Shown piece by piece: positions 25,160 through 35,814 of a stretch of 64,000 bases of DNA. The stretch's first letter is position 1, and each line of letters opens with the position of its first letter. Made by a program: the position numbers and the translations under genes. Source of the stretch: Amycolatopsis acidicola (GTDB lineage Bacteria; Actinomycetota; Actinomycetes; Mycobacteriales; Pseudonocardiaceae); assembly GCF_007713735.2 (NCBI RefSeq), contig NZ_VMNW02000013.1, positions 62,001 through 126,000 of the forward strand, in the 5' to 3' direction. Below the pieces are notes generated by a model, which was not told the origin of the DNA, did not search any database, and worked only from the letters and a program-made list of their open reading frames with translations.

Positions 25160-26176
25160 TTGAACCTGGTTATCTATATTCTTCGCCGTCTGGCGATATC
25201 GATCCCCGTCCTGCTGGTGGGGACCTTTCTGGTGTTCATGATGGTCGCGGCAGCCGGGGACCCGCTGGCGGAGCTCCGGGGCAGGCCGAACATCAACCCG
25301 GAAGCCATCGCGGAAACGGCCCGCCAGCTTGGTCTGGACAAGCCGATCATCGAACGCTACTTCTACTGGCTCGGGCACTTCCTGACCGGTGACTGGGGCG
25401 TTTCGGTCGCGCAGGGCAATGCCATGCAGCCGGTGTTCCCGAAGGTCATGGGCGCCTTCGACGTCACGATCAAACTGGTGGTCGGCGCCGAGATCCTGGC
25501 GCTCATCGTCGGGGTGGCCGTCGGGGTGCTGGCGGCGGTCAAGCAGTACTCGATCGTCGACTACGTCGCGACCACGCTGGCGTTCTTCCTGTTCTCGATG
25601 CCGATCTTCTGCGTCGCGATCGTGCTCAAGACCTACGCCATCCAGATCAACGTCTGGATTCGTGACCTCGGGCTGACCGATCTGCTCGGTAATCCATGGT
25701 TGCGCACGACGAGTCCGGAAACGCTGAGTTCCACCGGATTCGGCGATTTCCTGGCGAAATACACGGGCGCGTATCTTTTGCCGACTTTGTCCATCATGGC
25801 GATCAGTTTCGCCGCGTACAGCCGTTTCCAGCGTGCTTCGATGCTGGAAACGCTCAACATGGATTATGTGCGGACAGCGCGGGCAAAGGGGCTTTCCGGC
25901 TCCCGTGTCGTGTTCCGGCACGCATTCCGTAACGCGCTGATTCCGGTGGCCACGCTCTTCTCGGTGAACTTCGGCCAGGTGCTGACCGGCGCGATCATCA
26001 CCGAGACCGTGTTCAACTGGCACGGGATGGGCACGCTGCTCGTCCAATCGGTGTCGCACAACGACCCGAACACGTTGATGGGCTGGCTGGTGGTCGTCGC
26101 CGTGATGGTGGTGGCCGCGAACCTGATCGCAGATCTGCTGTACGGCATCATGGACCCGAGGATTCGCGTTGGCTGA
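25160..26176 (+). CDS. Peptide-type ABC transporter permease, DppB-like
   Basis: Membrane permease of 338 residues with about six helices. It has the first-helix pattern of DppB/OppB (IYILRRLAISIPVLLVGTFLVFMM), a periplasmic-type loop with RQLGLDKPIIERYFYWLGHFLTGDWG, and the coupling loop DYVRTARAKGLSGSRVVFRHAFRNALIPV. The start is TTG 25160 with GAGGAG 8 bp upstream. It partners the overlapping DppC-like permease and the binding protein upstream. No ATPase genes accompany these three genes. Confidence 0.92.
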   Translation: MNLVIYILRRLAISIPVLLVGTFLVFMMVAAAGDPLAELRGRPNINPEAIAETARQLGLDKPIIERYFYWLGHFLTGDWGVSVAQGNAMQPVFPKVMGAFDVTIKLVVGAEILALIVGVAVGVLAAVKQYSIVDYVATTLAFFLFSMPIFCVAIVLKTYAIQINVWIRDLGLTDLLGNPWLRTTSPETLSSTGFGDFLAKYTGAYLLPTLSIMAISFAAYSRFQRASMLETLNMDYVRTARAKGLSGSRVVFRHAFRNALIPVATLFSVNFGQVLTGAIITETVFNWHGMGTLLVQSVSHNDPNTLMGWLVVVAVMVVAANLIADLLYGIMDPRIRVG

Positions 26177-27107
26177 CATGAACTCTTTGGTTGCCGGCGA
26201 GGCGGCCTCGGCCGCCCAGCGCGAAGGCACCCTGCCTCCCGAGGCACTTCCGGAACCGGTCAGCCAGGGCAAACTGGTCCTGCGCAAGTTCCTGCGGCAC
26301 AAGCTGGCCATGGTCAGCACGGTGGTGCTCCTGCTCATCGTGCTGATCGCGCTGCTGATGCCGATATTCTGGAAGCACAATTACGAGGACGCGAGCTTCC
26401 CGTCGTTCGCGTCGCCGAGCGGGGACTTCCCGCTGGGCACCACCCAGGTCGGCAAGGACATGGTGTCGCAGGTGTTGCGCGGCACCCAGTTCTCGTTGCT
26501 GATCGCGGTCATCGTGTCGATCGTGGCCACCTTCATCGGCGTGATTTTCGGTGCGCTGGCCGGATATCTGCGCGGGTTCACCGACTCGTCGCTGTCCCGG
26601 CTGACCGACCTGTTCCTGATCATCCCGCAGATCGCGGCCGCGGCCATCATGGCGAAGGTCTTCGGCCACGGCAGCTGGTTCGTCGTCGCGATGGTGCTGG
26701 CGCTGTTCGCGTGGATGCCGATCGCGCGGATCACCCGGGCCGAGGCGATGGCCTTGTCCCAGCGCGAGTTCGTCGAAGCCGCGCGGGCGGCGGGCGCGGG
26801 TACCGGGCGGATCATCTTCCGCCACCTGGTGCCCAACATGGTCGGCAGCATCACGGTGAACGCCACCCTGGCCGTGGCGCAGGCGGTGCTGGTCGAGGCC
26901 GCGCTGAGCTTCATCGGCCTCGGTGTGCAACCACCGGACACCTCGCTCGGCCGGATCATCCTGGAGAACTACGCGCAGGTGCAGAACCGGCCGTGGCTGT
27001 TCTTCGGGCCGTTCGTGGTGCTGGTGCTGATTTCCTTGTCGATCAACTTCATCGGTGACGGTCTGCGGGACGCCTTCGACCCGCGCCAGCGCCGAATGAA
27101 GGCCTGA
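26169..27107 (+). CDS. Peptide-type ABC transporter permease, DppC-like
   Basis: Second permease of 312 residues, with a cytosolic N terminus of about 40 residues (the OppC-N type) and six helices. The coupling loop reads REFVEAARAAGAGTGRIIFRHLVPN, and the C-terminal end GDGLRDAFDPRQRRMKA is the usual DppC tail. The TTG at 26169 overlaps the DppB stop by 8 bp and has GAGG 7 bp upstream; the in-frame ATG at 26178 is an alternative. A clear terminator follows, so DppD/DppF ATPases are not in this transcript and must come from elsewhere. Confidence 0.92.
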   Translation: MADMNSLVAGEAASAAQREGTLPPEALPEPVSQGKLVLRKFLRHKLAMVSTVVLLLIVLIALLMPIFWKHNYEDASFPSFASPSGDFPLGTTQVGKDMVSQVLRGTQFSLLIAVIVSIVATFIGVIFGALAGYLRGFTDSSLSRLTDLFLIIPQIAAAAIMAKVFGHGSWFVVAMVLALFAWMPIARITRAEAMALSQREFVEAARAAGAGTGRIIFRHLVPNMVGSITVNATLAVAQAVLVEAALSFIGLGVQPPDTSLGRIILENYAQVQNRPWLFFGPFVVLVLISLSINFIGDGLRDAFDPRQRRMKA

Positions 27108-27119
27108 CGACCCCACCAG

Positions 27120-27160
27120 AAAAAGCCCTTCCCCGAACATTCAGGGAAGGGCTTTTTCTT
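27120..27160 (+). terminator. Rho-independent terminator of the peptide transporter operon
   Basis: AAAAAGCCCTTCCC pairs with GGGAAGGGCTTTTT across a 10-nt loop. The stem begins 13 bp after the stop and ends in a T tract, an unusually classical terminator for this genome. Confidence 0.92.
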
Positions 27161-27537
27161 TTACGCACCCCCTCCGCTTCGCTCCGGGACCCGGCAACGC
27201 GAAGCGAGCCGCCCCACGACCACACCCCACCATCGTTCCGATCCCCAGCGCTCTTCAGCGGTCGGTGTGCCGGGTCAAGGCATCTTTCCCGCCTTGACGC
27301 GGTGCGGCGACCGTTGAACACTGCGCGATCGGGGCGGGGGTGGGGTGCACACAGCGCGCGCTACGCGCGTCCGTTGCTGTCTCAAGTCGAGGACGCAAAA
27401 AGCCGAGGGGAAAAGATTAAGAGATTGTCCTCGCCGGACGGGCAAGCTCAAGGATGGACAGGGGTTTCGTAGCTCGGGCGGCGGTTTTCGGCGTGGCTGG
27501 GGAGAAGGGGCGGTCCGCTGGCGCGGCCCGCCCCCTC
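27161..27537. other. Intergenic region without recognised gene; one hairpin
   Basis: Between two terminators. The ORFs here are Arg/Gly/Pro-rich and look like chance frames. The only clear structure is the inverted repeat GTCAAGGC/GCCTTGAC at 27274-27298 with a 9-nt loop (ATCTTTCCC). Nothing else was recognised. Confidence 0.55.
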
Positions 27538-27580
27538 AAAAAACACCGCGGCCCGTCCGCGCATGCGCACGGACGGGCCA
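27538..27580 (-). terminator. Terminator of the subtilisin-like protease gene
   Basis: On the minus strand GGCCCGTCC pairs with GGACGGGCC (27579-27550). It is followed after a few bases by six T residues (27543-27538). Confidence 0.85.
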
Positions 27581-27593
27581 CAGGTCTCCCCCC

Positions 27594-28781
27594 TTAACTC
27601 CCGGTGTAGAGCAGCACGTTCGGCGAACCCGAGCCGGCGCTGGTCACCTTGCCCGTGGTTCCGGCTGCCACCAGCGCGTTCCGGACCGTCGCCGGCGTCG
27701 CGGTGGTGTGCGTAGCTAGATAGAGCGCCGCCGCGCCCGTCACATGCGGCGTCGCCATGGACGTGCCGCTGATCGTGTTCGTGGCGGTGGTGCTGCCGAT
27801 CCAGTCCGACTTGATGCTGCTGCCCGGCGCGAAGATGTCCAGGCAGCTCCCGTAGTTGGAGTAGCTGGCCCTGGCATCGGTACTCGTGGTGGCGCCCACG
27901 GTGATCGCTTCGGCCGTACGTGCCGGGGAACTGTTGCACGCGCTGGTGCTTTCGTTGCCACCCGCGACGGCGAAGGTGACGCCCGCGGCGATGGCGCTCT
28001 TCACCGCGTTGTCCACCGACGTCGAGGCGCTGCCGCCGAGCGACATGTTCGCGACGGCCGGTTTGACGGCGTTCTGCGCCACCCAGTCGATCCCGGCGAT
28101 GACCCCGGCGTACGAGCCCGAGCCGGAGCAGTCGAGCACGCGCACCGCGGTCAGCTGCACGCCCTTCGCGAGGCCGTAAGTACTGCCGCCGACGGTCCCG
28201 GCGACGTGCGTGCCGTGGCCGTTGCAGTCGGTGGCGTTGCTGTCGTTGTCGACGAAGTCATAACCCGACTTCGCCCGCCCACCGAAATCGGTGTGGGTCA
28301 GGTTGATCCCGGTGTCGATGATGTAAGCGTGCACGTTGGAAGCCGTCGTCGAGTACGTGTACGAGCTGTCCAGCGGGAGTGAACGCTGGTCCACCCGGTC
28401 CAGCCCCCACGACGGCGGGTTGGTCTGGGTGGCGGCGATGCTGAACACGTGGTCCTGCTCGACGTAGGCCACCGCAGGGTCTGCCGCGGCGCGTTTGGCC
28501 TGCGCCTCGGACATCGTGGCCGAGTATCCGTGCAGTGCCGTGGAAAACTTCTGGTGCACCACGCCGCCGAGCTTCCCGGCGAGCGCGTCGACGGCCGAGG
28601 AGCCGTCCTTGAACACCACGATGTAGCTGTCCTTGATCGCGCCGATGCCGTCGGCACCGACGATGGAACCTTCCTTCGCCATCGCGGGCGCGCTCGTGGC
28701 GACGGCCGCGACCACGGCCACGGCGGACGCCAGGCCGAACGTGGCGAGGGATCTGCGCTTGCTGCGAGTGGGTTTGCGCAC
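27594..28781 (-). CDS. Secreted subtilisin-like serine protease (S8 family)
   Basis: Extracellular protease of 395 residues. The layout is a basic N terminus and Sec signal ending at SAPAMAKEG, an inhibitor-I9 propeptide (SYIVVFKDGSSAV...ADPAVAYVEQDHVF), then the catalytic domain with Asp in IIDTGINLTHTDF, His in DCNGHGTHVAGTVGG and Ser in ISGTSMATPHVTGAAAL. It resembles the aqualysin/proteinase K group. There is no extra C-terminal domain. The GTG at 28781 is chosen because AAGGAGG lies 8 bp upstream; the frame is open to 28847. An inverted repeat lies about 60 bp upstream of the start. Confidence 0.94.
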   Translation of the reverse strand: MRKPTRSKRRSLATFGLASAVAVVAAVATSAPAMAKEGSIVGADGIGAIKDSYIVVFKDGSSAVDALAGKLGGVVHQKFSTALHGYSATMSEAQAKRAAADPAVAYVEQDHVFSIAATQTNPPSWGLDRVDQRSLPLDSSYTYSTTASNVHAYIIDTGINLTHTDFGGRAKSGYDFVDNDSNATDCNGHGTHVAGTVGGSTYGLAKGVQLTAVRVLDCSGSGSYAGVIAGIDWVAQNAVKPAVANMSLGGSASTSVDNAVKSAIAAGVTFAVAGGNESTSACNSSPARTAEAITVGATTSTDARASYSNYGSCLDIFAPGSSIKSDWIGSTTATNTISGTSMATPHVTGAAALYLATHTTATPATVRNALVAAGTTGKVTSAGSGSPNVLLYTGS

Positions 28782-28843
28782 GGTCCGTTCCTCCTTGGCA
28801 GGGCCGGCCCGGCAGAGGCATACCGGACCGCAAGGGGTGAAAA

Positions 28844-28862
28844 GCATTCATGTGGTGAATGC
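28844..28862. promoter_or_regulatory. Operator-like inverted repeat upstream of the protease gene
   Basis: GCATTCATGTGGTGAATGC is a perfect 7-bp inverted repeat around a 5-bp centre, 63 bp before the protease GTG. The size and symmetry suit a dimeric repressor or activator; the protein is unknown. Confidence 0.45.
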
Positions 28863-28941
28863 GAAGCCGAGCGTAAAAGCGACATTCCCGCCCCGGAAGG
28901 GGCAGCACTCGAACAGCCCCACCCGAAAGTAGGGCGAAGGA

Positions 28942-30021
28942 TCAGGGGCGGGTTTCCAGCACGTCGAGGATCTGCCGTGCCGTCACCGCGCCAACAACAC
29001 GGCCGTCGTCGTCCACGACCACGCCCAGCCCGGCGGGCGACGAGAGTGCGGCGTCCAGCGCGCCGCGGATCGCCGTGCCCTGCTGGTACAGCGAACCGCC
29101 CGCGACGAGATCGGCCTCGGCGAGCTCACCCTCCACAGTGGACTCCGGGGCGAGCCAGCCACGCGGCTGGCGCTCGGCGTTGACGGCGAGCAGCCAGTCC
29201 TGCACCGGCCCGGAGACCTGCTCCCCGAGCTCCACGGTGGCGAGGTCCTTCACCTCGACCCCGGTGGAATCCACAAAGGACAGACCACGGTAGCCCCGGT
29301 CCCTGCCGACGAACGAGGCCACGAAGTCGTCCACCGGATGCCGCAGCACGTCCGCGGGCGTGCCGTACTGCGCGAGCTTGCCGCCCACCCGCATCACGGC
29401 CACCTTGTCACCCAGCCGCACGGCCTCGTCGATGTCGTGCGTGACGAACACGATCGTCTTGCCCAGCTGCGACTGCACGCGCAGCAGCTCGTCCTGCAGG
29501 CCCTCCCGGACGATCGGGTCGACGGCCGAGAACGGCTCGTCCATCAGCAGCACCGGCGAGTCCGCGGCGAGCGCGCGGGCCACCCCGACGCGCTGCTGCT
29601 GGCCGCCGGAAAGCTGTGCGGGATAACGCTTTGCGAGCTCGGCGGGCAGGCCGACGGTGTCCAGCAGCTCGGCCGCCCGTTCGCGCGCCTTGCGCTTGCC
29701 CCAGCCCGACAGCAGCGGCACGGTGGCCACGTTGTCGAGCACCGTGCGGTGCGGGAAGAGACCGGCGTTCTGGATCACGTAACCGATACCGCGCCGCAGC
29801 ACCGGCGGGTCGGACTCCCGCACGTCCTTGCCGTCAAGCAGCACCGAGCCGCCGGTCGGCTCGACCATCCGGTTGATCATCCGCAGCGACGTGGTCTTGC
29901 CGCAGCCGGAAGGGCCGACGAACACCGTGATCGTGCCGTCCTCGACGGTCAGGCTCAGGTCGTCGACCGCGACGGTGCCGCCGGGGTACTGCTTGGTGAC
30001 GCCCCGGAACTCGATCCCCAC
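28942..30021 (-). CDS. Osmoprotectant-type ABC transporter ATP-binding protein (ProV/OpuCA-like)
   Basis: ATPase of 359 residues related to glycine betaine/proline/choline importers. It shows Walker A GPSGCGKTT, the family phrase GIGYVIQNAGLFPHRTVLDNVATVP, signature LSGGQQQRVGVARAL, Walker B LLMDEPFSAVDP and switch THDIDEAVRLGDKVAVM. The C-terminal 110 residues include a CBS-like domain, often an osmosensor in OpuCA, here possibly reduced to one good CBS half. The GTG at 30021 has GGAGG 5 bp upstream. No permease or binding-protein gene lies beside it, so it is an orphan in this window. A terminator separates it from the malic enzyme gene upstream. Confidence 0.85.
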   Translation of the reverse strand: MGIEFRGVTKQYPGGTVAVDDLSLTVEDGTITVFVGPSGCGKTTSLRMINRMVEPTGGSVLLDGKDVRESDPPVLRRGIGYVIQNAGLFPHRTVLDNVATVPLLSGWGKRKARERAAELLDTVGLPAELAKRYPAQLSGGQQQRVGVARALAADSPVLLMDEPFSAVDPIVREGLQDELLRVQSQLGKTIVFVTHDIDEAVRLGDKVAVMRVGGKLAQYGTPADVLRHPVDDFVASFVGRDRGYRGLSFVDSTGVEVKDLATVELGEQVSGPVQDWLLAVNAERQPRGWLAPESTVEGELAEADLVAGGSLYQQGTAIRGALDAALSSPAGLGVVVDDDGRVVGAVTARQILDVLETRP

Positions 30022-30040
30022 GCCAGCCTCCTGTTTGCGG

Positions 30041-30072
30041 AAAACGGCCGGTCTCCCGAGGGAGACCGGCCG
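30041..30072 (-). terminator. Terminator after the malic enzyme gene
   Basis: CGGCCGGTCTCCC on the minus strand pairs with its complement across a tight loop and is followed by TTTT. It lies 25 bp after the malic enzyme stop and just before the orphan ATPase start. Confidence 0.8.
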
Positions 30073-30096
30073 TTCATCACAGCCATCGGCTTCACA

Positions 30097-31296
30097 CTAG
30101 CCTGCTACTCCATCCTCCACAGCGGCCTTCGCCACCGCGGCCGCGACCTCGGGGGCCACCCGCGGGTCCAGCGGGCTGGGCACGATCCGGTCCGGGCCGA
30201 GATCATCCTGCGCGACGGCGACGATCGCCTCCGCGGCGGCGAGCTTCATGCCCTCGGTGATCGCGCGCGCCCCGGCGTCCAGCGCGCCGCGGAAAACCCC
30301 GGGGAACGCCAGCACGTTGTTGATCTGGTTGGGGAAGTCGCTGCGCCCGGTGGCCACGATCGCCGCGTGCTTGGCCGCGTCGTCCGGGTGCACCTCGGGA
30401 TCCGGGTTCGACAGCGCGAAGACGATCGGGTCCTCCGCCATCTCGCCCAGCAGCTCGGCCTCGATGGTGGAACCGGACAGCCCGAGGAACACGTCGGCAC
30501 CACGCAGCGCCTCGGCGAGACCGCCCTGCAGCCCGGCCGCGTTCGTGCTCGCCGCCAGCTGCTCCTTGATCGGGTTCAGCCCCGCGCGGCCGCGGTGGAT
30601 GATGCCCTTCGAGTCCAGCAGCGTGACGTCCCCGATGCCGGCCTCCTGCAGGATCCGCGCGCAGGCGACGCCGGCCGCGCCCGCACCGGAGATCACCACG
30701 CGCTGATCCGCGATGTCGCGCCCCAGCACCAGGTTCGCGCCGCGCAGCGCGGCGAGCGTGACGATCGCCGTGCCGTGCTGGTCGTCGTGCATGACCGGGC
30801 AGTCCAGCACCTGCTTGAGCTTGTCCTCCAGCTCGAAGCAGCGCGGGGCGGAGATGTCCTCGAGGTTCACCGCGCCGTACGACGGGCGCAGCCGCACCAG
30901 CGTCTCGACGATCTCGTCCACGTCGGTGGTGTCCAGCACCAGCGGGATCGAGTCGAGCCCGCCGAACGTCTTGAACAGCACCGACTTGCCCTCCATGACG
31001 GGCAGCGACGCGCTCGCGCCGATGTCGCCGAGGCCCAGCACGGCGGTGCCGTCACTGACCACGACCACCAGCCTGTCCGCCCACGTGTAGCGCTGGGCGA
31101 GCGAGGCCTGCTCGGCGATGGCGCGGCTGACCTTGGCCACGCCGGGCGTGTAGGCGATGGACAGGTCGCGCGGTCGCGAGATCGGCCTGGCGGCGGCCAC
31201 GGAGAGCTTGCCGCCCTCGTGCCCGCCGAAGATCTCGTCGTCGGTGACCGGCGACGTGTCCTGGTCCTGCATCACTTTCCCTGTCGTCGAAGTCAT
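30097..31296 (-). CDS. NAD(P)-dependent malic enzyme (short bacterial form)
   Basis: Converts malate to pyruvate and CO2 with reduction of NAD(P). The 399-residue length fits the short form without a phosphotransacetylase domain. It shows DLSIAYTPGVAKVSRAI (malate-binding region with the catalytic Tyr), DIGASASLPVMEGKSVLFKTFGG, metal-binding EDISAPRCFELE, PVMHDDQHGTAIV and the nucleotide-binding GAGAAGVACARILQEAG. Cofactor preference is not obvious from sequence. The ATG at 31296 has GGGAGGG upstream. It is a single gene with its own terminator, and the 290 bp before it, shared with the divergent epimerase gene, show no recognised elements. Confidence 0.95.
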   Translation of the reverse strand: MTSTTGKVMQDQDTSPVTDDEIFGGHEGGKLSVAAARPISRPRDLSIAYTPGVAKVSRAIAEQASLAQRYTWADRLVVVVSDGTAVLGLGDIGASASLPVMEGKSVLFKTFGGLDSIPLVLDTTDVDEIVETLVRLRPSYGAVNLEDISAPRCFELEDKLKQVLDCPVMHDDQHGTAIVTLAALRGANLVLGRDIADQRVVISGAGAAGVACARILQEAGIGDVTLLDSKGIIHRGRAGLNPIKEQLAASTNAAGLQGGLAEALRGADVFLGLSGSTIEAELLGEMAEDPIVFALSNPDPEVHPDDAAKHAAIVATGRSDFPNQINNVLAFPGVFRGALDAGARAITEGMKLAAAEAIVAVAQDDLGPDRIVPSPLDPRVAPEVAAAVAKAAVEDGVAG

Positions 31297-31588
31297 GAAA
31301 AATCCCTCCCGGGACTGCGAGCGGGGACCTCCCCGATCCCCGTGAAAAGCTCTTGCTCCTGCTGCTCGGCAGCCCGGCGCGGTGGCGCCGCCTACCGGCC
31401 AGGCGTCCGGCTCGGCCGTCCCAGCCCTTGGTGAGGCGACGGCCGCGGACGCGGCGGTCCCACCAGTGTGGCAGGCCCGCCATGGGTTGTGATCCTCAGG
31501 TGCGGCTCACATCACAAAAAAGGGCAGGTCAGGCGCCTGTTAGCAAGACGTCCGTCCGGCTTGGTTGTCCATGGATAAGGTGAACCGC

Positions 31589-33845
<2,257 letters not shown>

Positions 33846-33937
33846 TTAGCGATCCGACCCGAAAGGAGGCGGATACGGTCCGCAGCCGCCCCACCCGCCG
33901 ACACCCGTCTCCGCCGTGGCTGTGGTCGGATCGCTAA
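33846..33937. repeat. 92-bp element bounded by 14-bp perfect inverted repeats
   Basis: TTAGCGATCCGACC at 33846-33859 is repeated in exact inverse at 33924-33937. The 64 bp between them are themselves able to fold (GGCGG...CCGCC). A further small palindrome, TAAACGGCGTTTA, overlaps the left end (33836-33848). The element could be a non-autonomous mobile repeat, a structured RNA or a terminator. No target-site duplication is evident. Confidence 0.6.
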
Positions 33938-33986
33938 CAATCGGCGCCGTCCTAGTGTTTCGTGACCCTGTCCGGTTTACGTTGCC

Positions 33987-34139
33987 GTGTTTGCCCCTGC
34001 GGTCGGTGAGTTTGCCCGCTGCGTCACTGATTTTGCCGGTCCGGTCGCTGAGTTTGCCCACGGCGGCAGCGGTCGGCCAACTCGGCCACGCCCCGAGCCA
34101 ACTCGGCGACGCCAGGGGCCAACTCGGCGCCCTGGCGGG
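33987..34139. repeat. 21-bp periodic repeats in two opposing orientations
   Basis: TTTGCC recurs at 33990, 34011, 34032 and 34053, and CCAACTC at 34077, 34098 and 34119, every spacing within each set being exactly 21 bp. The second set reads as GAGTTGG on the other strand, so the array is a head-to-head pair of related repeats. A similar 21-bp array lies at 38218. The gap 33804-34217 contains no credible gene. Confidence 0.75.
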
Positions 34140-34217
34140 CAAACACACCCGCGCGTAAGGACCACAAGATCACGAGACACTACTTCTTTCCGGTAGTCAT
34201 GCGTCTTTCCGGTGGTC

Positions 34218-34682
34218 CTATTTCTTTGCGGTAATCCAGATCGTGATCACGGCGGTCACGACCGGTTGCCCCACGTTGTCCGTGATCGTCACCGGTACGT
34301 CGAGATCGAAACCCTCGTCCCCGAACTCCGGGATCTCCGGAAGGTCGGCGACGGCACGTAAACCGGTCTTCGCCTTGGCGACGTAGGAGACCGTCATCCC
34401 CTTCGGCAGCCAGCGATGCGTGTTCGGCACCGTCGCCTCGGCCAGCATCCCCATCGCGATCTCCGCGAGGTTGCATGCCGCGATCGCGTGAAAAGTGCCT
34501 ATGTGGTTGCGCACACCCCACCACAGCGGCGCGGTCACCTCGCAGTGCCCGGCCCGCAGTTCGCGCACACTCGGCAGCACAGTGCGGAAATACGGCACAC
34601 GCAGGCACATTGCCGTCGAGAAAAGCTGCCTGCCGCCCGGCACCTTCGCCAGTCCACGCCACATGGTGAACGTTCGAGACAT
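34218..34682 (-). CDS. Hotdog-fold DUF4442-like protein
   Basis: 154-residue protein of the hotdog thioesterase-like DUF4442 group. It shows VRELRAGHCEVTAPLWWGVRNHIGTFHAIAACNLAEIAMG, with the N-H-x-T-x-H-x-x-A pattern typical of these proteins, and a later LPKGMTVSYVAKAKTGLRA strand. Relatives are annotated as possible acyl-CoA thioesterases without proof. The ATG at 34682 has only a weak GTGAG site. It diverges from the phosphatase gene, with 58 bp between the starts. Confidence 0.8.
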   Translation of the reverse strand: MSRTFTMWRGLAKVPGGRQLFSTAMCLRVPYFRTVLPSVRELRAGHCEVTAPLWWGVRNHIGTFHAIAACNLAEIAMGMLAEATVPNTHRWLPKGMTVSYVAKAKTGLRAVADLPEIPEFGDEGFDLDVPVTITDNVGQPVVTAVITIWITAKK

Positions 34683-34727
34683 CTCACACCGCCTTGTTAC
34701 TCGTCGGTAGCAAAGCAGACCTGTGGC

Positions 34728-34733
34728 TATATT
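34728..34733 (+). promoter_or_regulatory. Likely -10 element of the histidine phosphatase gene
   Basis: TATATT lies 7 bp before the GTG at 34741, in otherwise GC-rich DNA. That spacing implies that transcription starts at or next to the start codon, so the mRNA would be leaderless, as is frequent in actinobacteria. No clear -35 is seen. Confidence 0.5.
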
Positions 34734-34740
34734 CGCAAGC

Positions 34741-35322
34741 GTGGACCACGAGCTCTTCCTCCTCCGCCATGGCCAGACCGAGTGGTCCGTCAACGGACGG
34801 CACACCGGTCGCACCGACGTTCCGCTGACCGCGGCAGGCGAAAGCCAGGCCCGGTCGGCCGGGCTGACGCTGAACGGGTTGCGCAGCGGTGACGCGCTGG
34901 TGCTTTCGAGCCCGCGCCAACGCGCGGTACGCACGGCGGAGCTCGCCGGGCTGGTGGTGAACGAGACCACCGAGGACCTCGCCGAATGGGACTACGGCGA
35001 CTACGAGGGCATCACCACGGCCAAGATCCGGGAAACGGTCCCGGACTGGACGGTCTGGACCGGCACGATGCCGGGCGGAGAAACCAGTGACGAAGTGAGC
35101 GCCCGTGCCGATAAGCTCCTCGCGCGGGTGCGCGCCGCTCTCGCCGAGACAGAGGTGATCCTGATCGGGCACGGACATTTCAGCCGGGTGCTGGTCGCCC
35201 GCTGGATCGGCCTGCCAGCCACCGCGGGTGTCCACTTCGGACTGGACCCGGCCGGGGTCACGGTACTCGGCGACGAACGGGGCGAACCCAAGATCGAGAA
35301 CCTGAACATCCCCCCGTCCTAG
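34741..35322 (+). CDS. Histidine phosphatase family protein (phosphoglycerate-mutase-like)
   Basis: Cytosolic phosphatase of 193 residues. The catalytic motif is LLRHGQTEWSVNGRHTGRTDVPLT near residue 8, the second Arg block SSPRQRAVRTAELAG, the proton-donor Glu in EWDYGDYEG, and the second catalytic His in ILIGHGHFSRVLVAR. The mycobacterial relative at this position (Rv3214, once gpm2) acts as a broad acid phosphatase rather than as a glycolytic mutase, so the same is likely here. GTG 34741 is chosen because a -10 (TATATT) lies directly upstream; GTG 34723 would overlap that promoter. The acetyltransferase gene follows after 11 bp. Confidence 0.9.
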   Translation: MDHELFLLRHGQTEWSVNGRHTGRTDVPLTAAGESQARSAGLTLNGLRSGDALVLSSPRQRAVRTAELAGLVVNETTEDLAEWDYGDYEGITTAKIRETVPDWTVWTGTMPGGETSDEVSARADKLLARVRAALAETEVILIGHGHFSRVLVARWIGLPATAGVHFGLDPAGVTVLGDERGEPKIENLNIPPS

Positions 35323-35333
35323 GTAGGTCCCCC

Positions 35334-35810
35334 TTGGTCCAGATCCGCCGCGTCGAAGAGTCCGATGTAGACACTGTCGTGCAGCTGGTGCACGATCTGG
35401 CCACCTACGAGAAGGCCCCGGCGGAATGCCGCCTCGACGCCGAAAAACTGCGCGTCGCGCTGTTCGGCGAGCGCCCCGCGGTGTTCGGGCACGTCGCCGA
35501 GTCCGATGGCGAGATCGTCGGATTCATGTTGTGGTTCCTGAACTTCTCCACGTGGCGCGGGGTGCACGGCATCTACCTGGAGGACCTGTACGTGCGCCCG
35601 GAGATGCGCGGGACCGGGCTCGGCAAGAAACTACTGGCCACACTCGCCGACGAGTGCGTGCGGAACGGCTACCAGCGGCTCGAATGGTCGGTGCTGGACT
35701 GGAACCCGGCCACCGGCTTCTACAAATCGCTCGGCGCGATCCCGATGGACGAGTGGACCGTGTACCGGCTCACCGACACGTCGCTGGAGAAGCTCGCCAA
35801 ATCGGCCTGA
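35334..35810 (+). CDS. GNAT family N-acetyltransferase, diamine-acetyltransferase-like
   Basis: 158-residue acetyltransferase using acetyl-CoA. The pyrophosphate-binding loop is VRPEMRGTGLGKKLL near residue 90. The preceding GIYLEDLYV and the following RLEWSVLDWNPATGFYKSLGA are characteristic of the spermidine/thialysine acetyltransferase-like group, suggesting a polyamine or amino-acid amine substrate. The start is TTG 35334 with a weak AGGT site. It is the second gene after the phosphatase, matching the mycobacterial order apart from the absence of entC between them. Its stop is 4 bp from that of the convergent membrane protein gene. Confidence 0.88.
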   Translation: MVQIRRVEESDVDTVVQLVHDLATYEKAPAECRLDAEKLRVALFGERPAVFGHVAESDGEIVGFMLWFLNFSTWRGVHGIYLEDLYVRPEMRGTGLGKKLLATLADECVRNGYQRLEWSVLDWNPATGFYKSLGAIPMDEWTVYRLTDTSLEKLAKSA

Positions 35811-35814
35811 AGCC

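Noticed and set aside
29338-31434. 698-codon plus-strand ORF opposite the orphan ATPase and malic enzyme genes
   Set aside because: It spans two minus-strand genes of certain identity and has shadow-like composition.
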